Position numbers and translations under genes: made by a program | Assembly (NCBI GenBank): GCA_017619835.1 | Contig: JAFZRN010000007.1 | Coordinates: forward strand, 62,001 to 126,000 | DNA from: Eubacterium sp. | Lineage (GTDB): Bacteria > Bacillota > Clostridia > Lachnospirales > Lachnospiraceae | Direction: 5' to 3' | Length of the DNA: 64,000 bases | Shown: in pieces, positions 9,215 to 18,669 of the stretch | How the letters are laid out: the number at the start of each line of letters is the position of its first letter | Numbering within the stretch: position 1 is the stretch's first letter | Notes under the pieces: model-generated | Databases searched by the model: none | Seen by the model: the letters and a program-made list of their open reading frames with translations, nothing else | What the model was told of the DNA's origin: nothing

Positions 9215-9254
9215 ATTCTGTAATGGGGTCAGGCCCCATTACAAAAGTGTTACA
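9215..9254 (-). repeat. dispersed palindromic repeat, copy C
   Basis: The core is GTAATGGGGTCAGG followed by CCCCATTAC. The right half is the type II half (ATTACAAAAGTGTTAC) while the left half starts ATTCTGT as in type I and chimeric copies. It sits between the hisIE stop and the alaS ribosome site. Confidence 0.8.
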
Positions 9255-9262
9255 ATTTCATG

Positions 9263-10129
9263 TTATTCGCGGCGGGCGAGCTCGTCTGCTATCTCATCCC
9301 AGGTTACGCCTTTTTCTGCCATAAGCACCATGGCGTGATACAGGAAATCCGCGATCTCGTACTTGATCTCGCTGTTATCGGGATTCTTCGCCGCGATAAC
9401 AATCTCGGTAGCTTCCTCACCAACCTTCTTCAGAATCTTATCAACTCCGCTGTCGAAGAGGTAATTCGTGTAGCTGCCTTCCTTCGGATTAACCTTCCTG
9501 TCGGCGATAACCTTATAAACGTCCTCTAGAACATTTCTAATGCTCGCGCTCTTCTCACCCTCAACGATCGACGTGAAGAAGCATGTCGGATTGCCGGTGT
9601 GGCACGCAGGCCCCTCCTGTCTTACCTTCGCAAGGATCGTGTCCTTATCGCAATCGATGATAAGACTTATCATGTGCTGGAAATGGCCCGACTCCTCGCC
9701 CTTAGTCCAGAGCTTACTTCTCGAACGGCTCCAGTAGGTCATAAGTCCGGTCTCGAGGGTCTTATTATACGACTCCTCGTTCATCCAGGCCATCATCAGA
9801 ACCTCGCCGGTCTTGTAATCCTGCGCGATGCACGGGATGAGCCCGTCAGAGTTCAGTTTGAAGTCTGCAAATGATATCGCCTCGGCAGCTGCATCGAGTG
9901 AGCCACCGGCGTTTTTTTCGTCAAATGCCTTCGCAGCATCTACGCTGTCGAAAACCTTCTCGGGAAATCTTTCCTTTGAGTAATCATACAGCTTCTTATA
10001 CTGCGAATCATCCGCCTGTCCTTCCAAATCAAACACAACATACTTTACACCGCTGTAAAGAATGTGTTTAACATCATCAAAAGAAGCACCTGCGTTTTTA
10101 TCAATTATCTTATAATTATCAAATGCCAT
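9263..10129 (-). CDS. hisIE: bifunctional phosphoribosyl-AMP cyclohydrolase / phosphoribosyl-ATP pyrophosphatase
   Basis: Catalyses steps two and three of histidine synthesis. It has 288 residues. The HisI domain (about 96-200) shows [20 protein letters not shown], the SGH...DCD metal site and [13 protein letters not shown]. The HisE domain (about 200-288) shows [15 protein letters not shown] and [13 protein letters not shown]. Oddity: about 95 residues precede the HisI domain and match nothing I recognise, whereas typical HisIE is near 200 residues. Its ATG overlaps the hisB stop by one base (TAATG), so translation is probably coupled. It is the last his gene here; hisA, hisF and hisH are not in the window. 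Confidence 0.93.
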   Translation of the reverse strand: MAFDNYKIIDKNAGASFDDVKHILYSGVKYVVFDLEGQADDSQYKKLYDYSKERFPEKVFDSVDAAKAFDEKNAGGSLDAAAEAISFADFKLNSDGLIPCIAQDYKTGEVLMMAWMNEESYNKTLETGLMTYWSRSRSKLWTKGEESGHFQHMISLIIDCDKDTILAKVRQEGPACHTGNPTCFFTSIVEGEKSASIRNVLEDVYKVIADRKVNPKEGSYTNYLFDSGVDKILKKVGEEATEIVIAAKNPDNSEIKYEIADFLYHAMVLMAEKGVTWDEIADELARRE

Positions 10130-10722
10130 TATAAAGCCCCTTTCGTTGAAAGCAGTCCGCCTTCAAGTCTCGGATCATAGCCTGTGGCGATATCGAGAGC
10201 ATTTGCAAATGCCTTAAATGCCGCCTCTATGATGTGGTGATTATTGCTGCCGTCGAGCTGCTTGATGTGGAGATTCATCTCAGCCGCATAGCTTACGGCA
10301 TAGAAAAACTCTTTAGCCATCTCGGTATCGAAATTGCCTACCTTCGGGGTTGTGAGCTCGAGGTCAAAGTTAAGATATGGTCTGCCCGAAAGATCAATAG
10401 CACAGAGCACGAGCGTCTCGTCCATAGGCATCACAAATGAACCGTATCTCTTAATTCCGGCTTTGTCGCCGACAGCCTCTTTGATGGCCTTTCCGAGTAC
10501 GATTCCGGTATCTTCTATCGTGTGGTGGCAGTCAACCTCAAGGTCTCCCTTTACCACAAGATTCATGTCGAAGTAGCCGTGCTTTGCAAAGCTCTTCAGC
10601 ATGTGGTCGAAGAAGCCGATTCCCGTATCCACATTGCTTACGCCTGTTCCGTCAAGGTTCAGGGCAAGTGTGATATCGGTCTCAGCGGTTTTTCTTGTTA
10701 TACTTGCTTTTCTATCGGACAT
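10129..10722 (-). CDS. hisB: imidazoleglycerol-phosphate dehydratase
   Basis: Sixth step of histidine synthesis (imidazole glycerol phosphate to imidazole acetol phosphate). It is the monofunctional 197-residue form without a phosphatase domain. The Mn-binding repeats [17 protein letters not shown] and [12 protein letters not shown] are present. ATG 10722 has GGAG seven bases upstream. It lies 13 bases after hisD and overlaps hisIE by one base. Confidence 0.96.
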   Translation of the reverse strand: MSDRKASITRKTAETDITLALNLDGTGVSNVDTGIGFFDHMLKSFAKHGYFDMNLVVKGDLEVDCHHTIEDTGIVLGKAIKEAVGDKAGIKRYGSFVMPMDETLVLCAIDLSGRPYLNFDLELTTPKVGNFDTEMAKEFFYAVSYAAEMNLHIKQLDGSNNHHIIEAAFKAFANALDIATGYDPRLEGGLLSTKGAL

Positions 10723-10735
10723 ATTTTTTCTCCAT

Positions 10736-12025
10736 TTATTTAAATCTTACTGCGATTGAATTTGCGTGTGCTGTGAGGCCTTCGGATTTCGCGAAGAGCT
10801 CGATGTCTTCGTGAACTGCCTCTAGTGCTTCTTTAGAATAGCTTATGATGCTAGACTTCTTCATAAAGTCATCTACGTTAAGCGGTGAGAAGAATCTTGC
10901 TGTTCCGTTTGTAGGAAGCACGTGATTCGGACCGGCGAAGTAATCTCCTAAAGGCTCGGATGAATACTCACCGAGGAATATCGCGCCTGCATTCTTTATC
11001 TGTGTCATGATCTCCCACGGATTCTTAGTAATTATCTCGAGATGTTCCGGAGCGATCTCATTTGCGGCATCGACAGCATCCTGCATATTCTTTGCAACGA
11101 AGATATTTCCGAAGTTATCAAGTGACTTCTGGATGATATCCTTTCTTTCAAGCTGCGCCGTAAATGTCTCGACCCACTTTGAAACTTCCGTAGCAACCTC
11201 TTCGCTTGTAGTAACAAGAGTTGCGGAAGCAAGCTCGTCATGCTCAGCCTGAGAAAGAAGGTCTGCAGCAACATACTCGGGATTTGCGGTCTCATCGGCA
11301 AGTACGAGGATCTCGCTGGGACCGGCGATCGAATCGATGCTGACATGTCCGTAAACGAGCCTCTTTGCGATGGCTACATATATATTTCCGGGGCCGACGA
11401 TCTTGTCAACCTTCGGGATACTCTCTGTTCCGTAAGCAAGCGCTGCGATCGCCTGAGCTCCGCCTATCTTGTAAATGTCTGACACACCGGCTTCATTGGC
11501 AGCCACAAGTGTCGTAGGATATACCTTGCCCTCGGCATTGCAGGGAGTGGTCATTACGATCCTCTTGACTCCTGCCACCTTTGCGGGAATAACGTTCATA
11601 AGTACAGTTGAAGGATAAGCTGCCTTGCCGCCCGGAACGTATACGCCGGCGGACTCGATAGGCAGAATCCTCTGGCCGAGGATAACTCCGTTTTCCTCAG
11701 TCGTTATCCAGCTGTTCTTAACCTGTTTTTCGTGAAATGACTTGATATTCGTTATTGCTTTCCTGATAACTTCGATAAGCTCTTCGTCAACCTCTCCGTA
11801 GGCTTCCTCGATCTCCTCGGGTGTAACTCTTACGTTATCGGCTGTGATCTCGGCCTTATCGAATTTTCTGGTATATTCAAAGAGAGCATCGTCTCTTCTC
11901 TCATGTACGTCCTTAAGAATCTCCTTTACGACATTTTCCTGCTCGGTGTAGTCGTCAGTGGTCCTCTTTAAAAGATCACTCATGAGCTTATTTTTTGTGT
12001 CATTGGTTAACATAACTATACGCAT
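10736..12025 (-). CDS. hisD: histidinol dehydrogenase
   Basis: Oxidises histidinol to histidine with NAD in two steps, zinc dependent. It has 429 residues, a normal length. Visible motifs are GPGNIYVAIAKR, SIDSIAGPSEILVLAD, DLLSQAEHD, EHLEII and GPNHVLPT. ATG 12025 follows GGAG. It lies between hisG (27-base gap) and hisB (13-base gap), in the his operon. Confidence 0.97.
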   Translation of the reverse strand: MRIVMLTNDTKNKLMSDLLKRTTDDYTEQENVVKEILKDVHERRDDALFEYTRKFDKAEITADNVRVTPEEIEEAYGEVDEELIEVIRKAITNIKSFHEKQVKNSWITTEENGVILGQRILPIESAGVYVPGGKAAYPSTVLMNVIPAKVAGVKRIVMTTPCNAEGKVYPTTLVAANEAGVSDIYKIGGAQAIAALAYGTESIPKVDKIVGPGNIYVAIAKRLVYGHVSIDSIAGPSEILVLADETANPEYVAADLLSQAEHDELASATLVTTSEEVATEVSKWVETFTAQLERKDIIQKSLDNFGNIFVAKNMQDAVDAANEIAPEHLEIITKNPWEIMTQIKNAGAIFLGEYSSEPLGDYFAGPNHVLPTNGTARFFSPLNVDDFMKKSSIISYSKEALEAVHEDIELFAKSEGLTAHANSIAVRFK

Positions 12026-12052
12026 CGTATATTTCTCCTCGAATTTTACCTA

Positions 12053-12688
12053 TTATAATAATCCCTTTAGATCGGTCAGAAGCTTGTTGATCCTCTCGTG
12101 CTCCATCCTGAGGCTTACCTGATTCACTACAACCCTTGCGGAAAGATCTGTGATCTCCTCAAGCACTTCGAGCCCATTTTCCTTTAAAGTGGAACCGGTC
12201 TCGACGATATCAACGATAACCTCGGAAAGGCCCACTATCGGGGCAAGCTCAATAGAACCATTAAGCTTGATTATCTCAACAGTCTGGTTCTTCTTATCCT
12301 TGAAGTAGTTCTTTGCGATGTTGGGGTACTTGGTCGCAACGCGGATGATCTCATTTCTGCTGAGCAGCTCCTTTGCGCTGGCGGGTCCGCAGACACACAT
12401 CCTGCACTTTCCGAAGCCAAGGTCAAGAACCTCATAAAGATTCCTTCCCTCTTCAAGCAGCGTATCTCTTCCTACTACACCGATATCGGCAACGCCATAT
12501 TCAACATAGGTCGGCACGTCACTCGGCTTTGCAAGGAAGAATCTCATCCCCAGCTCTTCATTCTGAAAGATCAGCTTTCTCGTCTTGGGATCGTTGATCT
12601 CTTCACACGTTATTCCTATTTGTTCAAGCAGCTTCAGGGTTTCCTTTGCAAGGCGCCCCTTAGCCAGAGCAAATGTCAGATATCTCAT
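12053..12688 (-). CDS. hisG: ATP phosphoribosyltransferase, short catalytic form
   Basis: First step of histidine synthesis. At 211 residues it is the short HisG that needs HisZ as regulatory subunit, and hisZ is directly upstream. It starts [13 protein letters not shown] and carries the phosphoribosyl-binding [18 protein letters not shown] 12688 has GGAGGAA two to eight bases upstream. Feedback control by histidine would act through HisZ (family knowledge). Confidence 0.96.
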   Translation of the reverse strand: MRYLTFALAKGRLAKETLKLLEQIGITCEEINDPKTRKLIFQNEELGMRFFLAKPSDVPTYVEYGVADIGVVGRDTLLEEGRNLYEVLDLGFGKCRMCVCGPASAKELLSRNEIIRVATKYPNIAKNYFKDKKNQTVEIIKLNGSIELAPIVGLSEVIVDIVETGSTLKENGLEVLEEITDLSARVVVNQVSLRMEHERINKLLTDLKGLL

Positions 12689-12734
12689 ATTTCCTCCAGT
12701 CTCGTCGCGGTCACGCAGTTAGCAGTATAACCGT

Positions 12735-14000
12735 TTAGAGCTCATTTATCATTGTCTCAATGTCCTTTTCCTCATCCACGCTTCTGTCGGCGCTGATGAT
12801 GCGGACTGTCTTCTCACTCTGCATGATATAGATCTTGCCGACATCGTAGGTATCGGAATAATCCATATATTCGTCCTCTTCATGCTTCTTCGACTTACGG
12901 ATCAGCTGAGCGATTATATCCTTCTCTCTCAGGCTGCTGGCAAGCATTACTGCTGCCTCCTGATGCTCGATGGTATAAACGATGAGTGCCGACTTCTGGC
13001 TGCTCACAAAAGGAATCTTCTGCCTTGTGAGAGAGTTCATCAGCTCGTCAACGTAGATTGAGAATCCGATTGACGGAGCATCTTTACCGAACTGCGAAAG
13101 CAGGTTATTGTAACGTCCGCCCTTAACCACCGGATTACCGGTGCCGTAGGTGTAACCGCTGAACGTAATTCCCGTATAATAGTCATATCCGTTGATACCG
13201 GAAAGGTCGAAGCTCACATACTTCTCATAACCGTAGTAAGTAAGCGCGGTATAGACCTTACGCATCCTGTCGATCGCTTCAAGCGCGCGAGCACTTCTTG
13301 TAAGCGTCTCAGCCTTATCCAGCACATCCATGCCGCCGAAAAGGCTCGACAGCGCATTCAGTGCATTCTTTATATCATCAGACATTTCAAGTCCGGATAT
13401 ATATTCGGACAGTCCGAAGAAATTCTTGATCTGTATATAATCTCTGATCTTATTTTCAATCTTATCGCTGAGACCTGCGTCCTCGATAAGCCCCTTGAAG
13501 TAATCAACCTCGCCGATCTCGATCTGGAACTCCTCCAGTCCCGAAGCCTTAAGGCAGTCGATCACGCAGGCGATGGTCTCTGCATCTGCAGCCGAGCTAT
13601 CATCGTTGATAAGCTCACTTCCGATCTGAGTGATCTCGGCCAGCTTTCCCTTATGTCTTTCCCTGCTTGCAAATGTGTTCCCGCGATAACACAGCCTGAG
13701 AGGCAGCACCTCATCGGGAAAATACTTTGCAACGCATCTTGCAACGCTCGGAGTAAAGTCCGGGCGAAGGACAAGGGTATTATTGTCGCGGTCAAAAAAC
13801 TTATACATCTCATTTGACGGCGCAGAGCCCCTGTCGGCATTGAATATACCGAAATACTCGAAAGTCGGTGTCTCAATGTCCCTGTTTCCATAGAGATGCA
13901 GGACGTGCTCCATGGCATTTATGACCTGGTGCTTTCTCTCGCACTCCAGTCCGTATATATCTCTTACTCCCTCGGGAGTTGATAGCATTGTCTCTCTCAT
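12735..14000 (-). CDS. hisZ: ATP phosphoribosyltransferase regulatory subunit
   Basis: A catalytically inactive paralogue of histidyl-tRNA synthetase that activates short HisG. It has 421 residues with the class II synthetase fold visible in TPEGVRDI, LRPDFTPSVARCVA and the CYRGNTF...EITQIGSELI motif 2 region. ATG 14000 was chosen because AGGAG lies five bases upstream; a GTG at 14006 overlaps the ribosome site. Adjacent hisG of the short type supports HisZ rather than HisS. Confidence 0.9.
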   Translation of the reverse strand: MRETMLSTPEGVRDIYGLECERKHQVINAMEHVLHLYGNRDIETPTFEYFGIFNADRGSAPSNEMYKFFDRDNNTLVLRPDFTPSVARCVAKYFPDEVLPLRLCYRGNTFASRERHKGKLAEITQIGSELINDDSSAADAETIACVIDCLKASGLEEFQIEIGEVDYFKGLIEDAGLSDKIENKIRDYIQIKNFFGLSEYISGLEMSDDIKNALNALSSLFGGMDVLDKAETLTRSARALEAIDRMRKVYTALTYYGYEKYVSFDLSGINGYDYYTGITFSGYTYGTGNPVVKGGRYNNLLSQFGKDAPSIGFSIYVDELMNSLTRQKIPFVSSQKSALIVYTIEHQEAAVMLASSLREKDIIAQLIRKSKKHEEDEYMDYSDTYDVGKIYIMQSEKTVRIISADRSVDEEKDIETMINEL

Positions 14001-14008
14001 TTTCACTC

Positions 14009-14344
14009 CTACTTCTCTGAAAAAATAATATCCATATACACTCCGCGCTTATCCTCGCGGCATGTGACCAGCCTGTATCTCACCCTGTTTTCTTCATTAT
14101 ATCTGACGCTGATATGCGAATAAGGATAACAGACCGCAGCCTCAAAGCTCCTGTAGAGCTTATCCGCGATCGCCACGGTGTACTTCTTCAGCTTCACGTC
14201 CACGATGTAACGGTTATAATTCACGTTTATGCTGAAGCCCGTGACCTGAGCCTTTGATTTGAGAAATGTCTCCATCTTCTCATATATCTCGGGGTCAGTT
14301 GAAATATTCAGTTTGGAAATGTATTCGTTAACTACTCTAAACAT
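14009..14344 (-). CDS. conserved-looking hypothetical protein
   Basis: A 111-residue protein that I do not recognise. It starts MFRVVNEYISKLN, is mixed alpha/beta, has no signal peptide or membrane segment and has a regular alternating strand pattern (FSINVNYNRYIVDVKL). Its ATG lies one base after the rsfS stop (TAG-T-ATG), which suggests translational coupling. It ends eight bases before hisZ. The longer frame to 14389 would overlap rsfS and lacks support. Function unknown. Confidence 0.75.
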   Translation of the reverse strand: MFRVVNEYISKLNISTDPEIYEKMETFLKSKAQVTGFSINVNYNRYIVDVKLKKYTVAIADKLYRSFEAAVCYPYSHISVRYNEENRVRYRLVTCREDKRGVYMDIIFSEK

Positions 14345-14345
14345 A

Positions 14346-14696
14346 CTAATCGAACTTCTCACAGGTAACGTCTCTCCAGGTGCCATCAAGCCCGTAAAAA
14401 TCGCGCATATCCGGCAGGAAAAGATGGATCACAACTTCACTATAATCAAGGAGAACCCAGCCTCCGATTGAGCGTCCTTCCCTGTTCTTAAGCTCGAATC
14501 CGTTATCACGCATTCCTTCCTCAACCTTGTCGATTATGGCATCCAGCTGGGACTTATTCGATGCGGTGGCGATAACGAAATTATCCGCTATTACAGACAC
14601 CTCACCAACACTCAAGTTTACGACATTGTAGCCTTTTCTGTCAAGTATGGCATCCACCGCGGTATTTATCATTTTTGTTACTTTTTCGTCAGTCAT
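14346..14696 (-). CDS. rsfS: ribosome silencing factor RsfS
   Basis: Binds L14 and blocks 30S-50S joining when nutrients are short (family knowledge). It has 116 residues; the Iojap/RsfS family pattern DNFVIATASNKSQLDAI and GGWVLLDYSEVVIHLF is plain. ATG 14696 follows GAGGG. A TTG-started longer frame is less likely. It sits directly after yqeK, the common rsfS-yqeK-nadD neighbourhood of Firmicutes. Confidence 0.95.
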   Translation of the reverse strand: MTDEKVTKMINTAVDAILDRKGYNVVNLSVGEVSVIADNFVIATASNKSQLDAIIDKVEEGMRDNGFELKNREGRSIGGWVLLDYSEVVIHLFLPDMRDFYGLDGTWRDVTCEKFD

Positions 14697-14726
14697 ATTA
14701 GCCCTCAAATCCTTATATTTTACTAT

Positions 14727-15329
14727 TTACTGCTTCTTGATCTGCTTGATTTCTTTCATATTGATACTGTCGATGTAATAATAGTAGGTCTGCTCGGTCA
14801 TGTCATCGATCGTATAATTCTTGGTCTTAAGATATTCGAGCACATTTTTCAATATATGAATGACACATTTATCAATGTCCTCAAATGCCTCGCGGCGGAT
14901 CTCCTCCATATCCTTAACCATCTTCCGGTTCGGCTCGATGAAATCAGCCACAAATATGATCTTATCAAGAAGGCTCATATTGGGATGCCCGGTCGTATGA
15001 TACTTAATGGCGGTGAGAATCTCCTCATCCTTCACATCATACTTCTTCTCTGCATAATATGCGCCAAGCTGCGCATGTACAATATCCGGGTTATCCTTCA
15101 CACACTTTGTGAGCTTGATCCCAAGCTTCTTTGCCTTCTTAAGCTTCTCCTCAGTCGTAAGATACTTGGCACAGTCATGCAGAAGCCCAGCAATCCTGGC
15201 CTTCTCAACGTCAGCCCCATACTTAAACGCAAGCGCTGCCGCCGTATACTCCACACCTATCGAATGCACAAATCTTCTATCATTAAGCTTCTTCTGAAGC
15301 TTCCTTACCATCTCAGCATGTTCCATCAT
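14727..15329 (-). CDS. yqeK: HD-domain Ap4A hydrolase, YqeK family
   Basis: Predicted symmetrical bis(5'-nucleosyl)-tetraphosphatase that splits Ap4A to two ADP (family knowledge). It has 200 residues. The HD motif is in GLLHDCAKYL, with further metal ligands at VHAQLGA and AIKYHTTGHP. ATG 15329 has GAGGAAG upstream. Repeat copy D fills the gap between nadD and this gene, so its ribosome site directly follows the repeat. Confidence 0.93.
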   Translation of the reverse strand: MMEHAEMVRKLQKKLNDRRFVHSIGVEYTAAALAFKYGADVEKARIAGLLHDCAKYLTTEEKLKKAKKLGIKLTKCVKDNPDIVHAQLGAYYAEKKYDVKDEEILTAIKYHTTGHPNMSLLDKIIFVADFIEPNRKMVKDMEEIRREAFEDIDKCVIHILKNVLEYLKTKNYTIDDMTEQTYYYYIDSINMKEIKQIKKQ

Positions 15330-15345
15330 TCATTCTTCCTCATCC

Positions 15346-15397
15346 ATTTTGTGAACATTCTGTGTCCGGGGTCTGACCCCCGTCACATTTTTTTCAC
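15346..15397 (-). repeat. dispersed palindromic repeat, copy D (type I)
   Basis: Nearly identical to copy F at 40848-40899. The core is GGGGTCTGACCCC with GTGAA and TTCAC outer arms. The terminal GTGA of its minus strand supplies the TGA stop codon of nadD, exactly as copy F does for ftsY. It ends 16 bases before the yqeK ATG. Confidence 0.88.
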
Positions 15398-16026
15398 ATA
15401 ATATACAGGTTCTTTCTATTAATATACTCTTCGACTGCCGCGGGCACGAGATTGGAAATGTCTTCACCTGCCACAACTCTTCTCCGGATCTCTGATGACG
15501 ATATCGGCATCTCCTCCATATCCAACAGCCTTATATCAGCCCCCGGATGCTCATCCATAATCCTCTCGATAATCTCAAGAGACCTTTCTCTATCCGTCTC
15601 ACCCCTTACTGCCGCGAGAAATGTCACGCTGACGAGAAGTTCATCAGCATCTACCCATTTATCAACCCACTCAAGCGAATCCCCGCCGAGAATAAAGTAA
15701 ATATCCCTCTCAGAATCCTCTGCCTTAAGCTCCCGCACGGTATCAATGGTACGCGTAACACCGCCACGACTAATCTCCATATCGGAAACCGACATATAAG
15801 GATAATCCTTAATTGCAAGCTTAATCATAGCAAGTCTATCCTCATCCGGCGCAAAGACAGTATTCTCTTTATAATAGGTCGTCTTATTGGGCATGAAAAC
15901 AATATTATCCAGCCCGAACTCTTCATGCGCACAAACAGCCATAGCAATATGACCCAAGTGTATCGGGTTGAACGACCCACCAAGCAGGGTAATATTATTA
16001 ATATTTTTAGTAGTATTATTATTCAT
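15394..16026 (-). CDS. nadD: nicotinate-nucleotide adenylyltransferase
   Basis: Makes deamido-NAD from nicotinate mononucleotide and ATP. It has 210 residues, a normal length, with the nucleotidyltransferase motif GGSFNPIHLGHI near the N-terminus and ISSSEIRRRV near the C-terminus. The ATG at 16026 lies two bases after the yhbY stop and has only a weak ribosome site, so coupling is likely. Its stop codon lies inside a dispersed repeat, so the natural C-terminus may have been reset by the repeat. Confidence 0.95.
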   Translation of the reverse strand: MNNNTTKNINNITLLGGSFNPIHLGHIAMAVCAHEEFGLDNIVFMPNKTTYYKENTVFAPDEDRLAMIKLAIKDYPYMSVSDMEISRGGVTRTIDTVRELKAEDSERDIYFILGGDSLEWVDKWVDADELLVSVTFLAAVRGETDRERSLEIIERIMDEHPGADIRLLDMEEMPISSSEIRRRVVAGEDISNLVPAAVEEYINRKNLYIM

Positions 16027-16028
16027 AA

Positions 16029-16319
16029 TTATTTCGGCAGTTCTATCTTCGGATTCTCATGATTATGCTTATAGAGCACAATCTTCCTCCCGATCACCTG
16101 CACAACCTCGGACCTGGTTCTTTCAGCCAGGGTTGCAGCAAGTGTCTGCGGAACATCATAGCAGTTCTTTAATACATTTATCTTGATAAGCTCTCTTGCC
16201 TTAAGCGCCTCGGCAACAGCATCCGTGAATTCCGGAGTCAGACTGGATTTACCGAGCGACAGGATCGGATCGATCGTCTGGGCAAGCCCCTTCAAGTATG
16301 CTCTCTGTTTTGTATTCAT
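16029..16319 (-). CDS. yhbY: YhbY family RNA-binding protein
   Basis: A 96-residue CRM-domain protein thought to bind pre-50S particles (family knowledge). It begins MNTKQRAYLKGLA and includes the loop LSLGKSSLTPEF in place of the usual GKxG loop pattern, and VVQVIGRKIVLYK. ATG 16319 follows GGAGG. It sits between obgE and nadD, a normal Firmicutes order. Confidence 0.92.
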   Translation of the reverse strand: MNTKQRAYLKGLAQTIDPILSLGKSSLTPEFTDAVAEALKARELIKINVLKNCYDVPQTLAATLAERTRSEVVQVIGRKIVLYKHNHENPKIELPK

Positions 16320-16364
16320 TATATCCTCCAAAATGTGACAAACAGATCTGAACTAATTGTCACA

Positions 16365-17669
16365 TTATTCATAGTAATCAAAAGCCCAACCATAGACTCT
16401 GACTTCGTCGCCTTCCTGAATCCCGAGTGCCTTAAGCTCCTCGATGATACCATTCTTGACCATGAAGTCCTGGAAAAACTTGAAGCCCTTCTCGTCCTCG
16501 AGATTGGTATATCCCAGCATCCTCTCGATGCGCGGTCCCTCAACATGGTATACGCCCTCCTGATCGGGATCCTTCTCAACGGTGTAAGGAAGTTCAACCT
16601 CTCGCGAAGCATAATCCTCAAGCTCGATCTCGGGCGAAAATTCCATAACATCATCCGGCGCAGTAGCTATCATGTCAAATGCTTTCTCAAGCAGACCCTG
16701 TATCCCTTCTCCTGTCGCAGCCGAAATCTCGACTACCGGCTTATCGGGATATGCCTTGCGGATCTTCTCAACAACAGCCGGGCGCTCCTCTTCGGGAAGC
16801 ACATCCATTTTATTAGCTACTATTATAGTAGGCCTCTCGGCAAGCTGCGGACTGTAGCTTCTTAACTCCGCTGTAATCGCCTCGATATCCTCGATGGGAT
16901 CACGTCCCTCAACTCCGGCGGCATCCACTACATGAAGCAGGACCCTGGTCCTCTCAATATGCCTTAAGAAAGCGATTCCGAGTCCGACGCCTTCAGCCGC
17001 GCCCTCGATTATACCCGGAATATCAGCCATGACAAAGCTTCTTCCCTCTCCGAGGCTCACAACTCCAAGATTCGGCACGAGCGTCGTAAAATGATAATCC
17101 GCGATCTTCGGCCTCGCATTTGAAACCATTGAAAGCAGCGTGGATTTTCCGACACTGGGGTAGCCCACAAGTCCTACGTCCGCAATCATTTTCAGCTCCA
17201 GCACAAGGTATTTCTCGATCGCAGGCTCGCCGGGCTGCGCATATCTCGGCGCCTGCATCGTGCTGGTCGCATAATGCATGTTGCCCTTGCCGCCTCTGCC
17301 GCCCGTAAAAAGCGTGAATGGCTCTTCGCTGTCAGCCATATCGACGATGACCTTATCCGTCTCGAAGTCCTTGATAACGGTTCCGGGCGGAACCTTGATC
17401 ACGATATCCTTGCCATTTGCGCCGTGGCAGCGGCGTTTGCCGCCCTCCTCGCCGTCGCCGGCCTTATATTTTCTTACATTTTTAAAATCAGTCAGAGTAT
17501 TCAGACCTTTGTCTACAATGAAAATGACGTCGCCACCTTTACCGCCATCACCCCCATCCGGTCCCCCGTTCGGAACATACAGCTCACGACGGAAGGAAAC
17601 GTGGCCGTCGCCACCCTTTCCGGATCTGACGAAGATCTTCGCTCTGTCTGCGAAAGTACCGTTTGACAT
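16365..17669 (-). CDS. obgE: GTPase Obg
   Basis: Essential GTPase in late 50S assembly and stress response. It has 434 residues: a Gly-rich Obg domain (1-158; GKGGDGHVSFRRE), a G domain (GYPSVGKSTLLS, DIPGIIEG, NKMD, SAATGEG) and the C-terminal OCT domain of Firmicutes (about 360-430). ATG 17669 follows GAGGAAAG. It follows rpmA after a leaky-looking hairpin. Confidence 0.97.
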   Translation of the reverse strand: MSNGTFADRAKIFVRSGKGGDGHVSFRRELYVPNGGPDGGDGGKGGDVIFIVDKGLNTLTDFKNVRKYKAGDGEEGGKRRCHGANGKDIVIKVPPGTVIKDFETDKVIVDMADSEEPFTLFTGGRGGKGNMHYATSTMQAPRYAQPGEPAIEKYLVLELKMIADVGLVGYPSVGKSTLLSMVSNARPKIADYHFTTLVPNLGVVSLGEGRSFVMADIPGIIEGAAEGVGLGIAFLRHIERTRVLLHVVDAAGVEGRDPIEDIEAITAELRSYSPQLAERPTIIVANKMDVLPEEERPAVVEKIRKAYPDKPVVEISAATGEGIQGLLEKAFDMIATAPDDVMEFSPEIELEDYASREVELPYTVEKDPDQEGVYHVEGPRIERMLGYTNLEDEKGFKFFQDFMVKNGIIEELKALGIQEGDEVRVYGWAFDYYE

Positions 17670-17684
17670 ATCTTTCCTCATTAA

Positions 17685-17716
17685 AACAAAAAGGAGCCTT
17701 GTTTTCACAAAGCTCC
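17685..17716 (-). terminator. imperfect terminator between rpmA and obgE
   Basis: GGAGCCTTGT and ACAAAGCTCC pair with one mismatch around TTTC; on the minus strand TTTTTGTTTT follows. It probably lowers obgE transcription relative to the ribosomal proteins rather than stopping it. Confidence 0.6.
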
Positions 17717-17729
17717 ATTACCGTTACGA

Positions 17730-18011
17730 TTAAGCAACAGGATAAATTGATACCTGCTTCTTGTCTCTTCCAAGTCTCTCGTATCTAACAACACCATCTA
17801 TTAATGCGAACAGAGTATCATCTCCGCCACGTCCAACATTAAGTCCCGGATGGATCTTTGTTCCACGCTGTGTATAAAGTACGTTTCCGGCCTTTACATA
17901 CTGACCGTCAGCACGCTTAGCTCCAAGTCTCTTTGAAGCTGAATCTCTACCGTTCTTGGTAGAACCCATTCCCTTCTTATGAGCGAAGAGCTGTAAATTC
18001 ATCTTAAACAT
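17730..18011 (-). CDS. rpmA: 50S ribosomal protein L27 with cleavable N-terminus
   Basis: A 93-residue L27. It starts [20 protein letters not shown]. In Firmicutes the residues up to LQLF are removed by the protease Prp before L27 enters the ribosome (family knowledge), and prp is directly upstream. ATG 18011 is supported by GGGAGGT; the ATG at 18002 is too far from it. It overlaps prp by eight bases. Confidence 0.97.
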   Translation of the reverse strand: MFKMNLQLFAHKKGMGSTKNGRDSASKRLGAKRADGQYVKAGNVLYTQRGTKIHPGLNVGRGGDDTLFALIDGVVRYERLGRDKKQVSIYPVA

Positions 18012-18336
18012 GACTTACCTCCCTGAAAAATATCTGAATGTACTTATCTCCATACTCTTCGTAAATGGAACATAGTCCCAGTCGAAGAGATCTAAGTAAT
18101 AGTTTACTCTCGTTACTAACATCACCCATGATCTTGAACTTAACAAGACCACTCTCGAATTCCTCTGTACATGTACTGTCCTCGGTAAACTTCTCGATTG
18201 AGTTAACCGTATTGATCACCAGCGCCGAAACGCCTGCGCACACAACATCCTTGCCACAACATCCATAATCGGCATGACCGACGATCTTGAATCCGAAATA
18301 TGTATTGTTCTTAGAGTAAAAACAAACTTTAATCAT
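18004..18336 (-). CDS. prp: ribosomal-processing cysteine protease Prp
   Basis: A 110-residue cysteine protease that trims the L27 N-terminus. The catalytic His lies in KIVGHADYG (about residue 21) and the catalytic Cys in [10 protein letters not shown] (about residue 33), both in place. It is encoded between rplU and rpmA, the standard order, and overlaps rpmA by eight bases, so enzyme and substrate are probably coupled in translation. Confidence 0.95.
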   Translation of the reverse strand: MIKVCFYSKNNTYFGFKIVGHADYGCCGKDVVCAGVSALVINTVNSIEKFTEDSTCTEEFESGLVKFKIMGDVSNESKLLLRSLRLGLCSIYEEYGDKYIQIFFREVSHV

Positions 18337-18360
18337 GATTTACCTTTCGCGATAAAACAT

Positions 18361-18669
18361 TTATGCGTTGATTGCTTCAATCTTTACTTCTGTGTATGGC
18401 TGTCTGTGTCCGTTCTTCTTGTGATGGCCCTTCTTAGGCTTATACTTGTAAACGACAACCTTCTTAGCTTTAGCAGTCTTAACAACTGTAGCCTTAACTG
18501 ATGAAGACTTAACCTTGTCACCAACAAGAACGTCCTTATCATCATTGATTGCGATAACATTATCAAATGTTACTGTAGCACCATCTTCAGCACCAAGCTT
18601 CTCTACCTTGATAACGTCGCCTTCTGCTACCTTGTACTGCTTTCCGCCTGTAGCTATAATTGCGTACAT
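18361..18669 (-). CDS. rplU: 50S ribosomal protein L21
   Basis: A 102-residue L21 beginning MYAIIATGGKQYKV and ending with the KPKKGHHKKNGHRQPYT segment that binds 23S rRNA. ATG 18669 has AAGGAGGAT upstream. It is the first gene of the rplU-prp-rpmA cluster, behind its own promoter and a structured leader. Confidence 0.97.
   Translation of the reverse strand: MYAIIATGGKQYKVAEGDVIKVEKLGAEDGATVTFDNVIAINDDKDVLVGDKVKSSSVKATVVKTAKAKKVVVYKYKPKKGHHKKNGHRQPYTEVKIEAINA

Noticed and set aside
12735-14000. Histidyl-tRNA synthetase (hisS) instead of hisZ
   Set aside because: It lies first in a his operon beside a short-form hisG and has a diverged C-terminal part; hisZ fits better.
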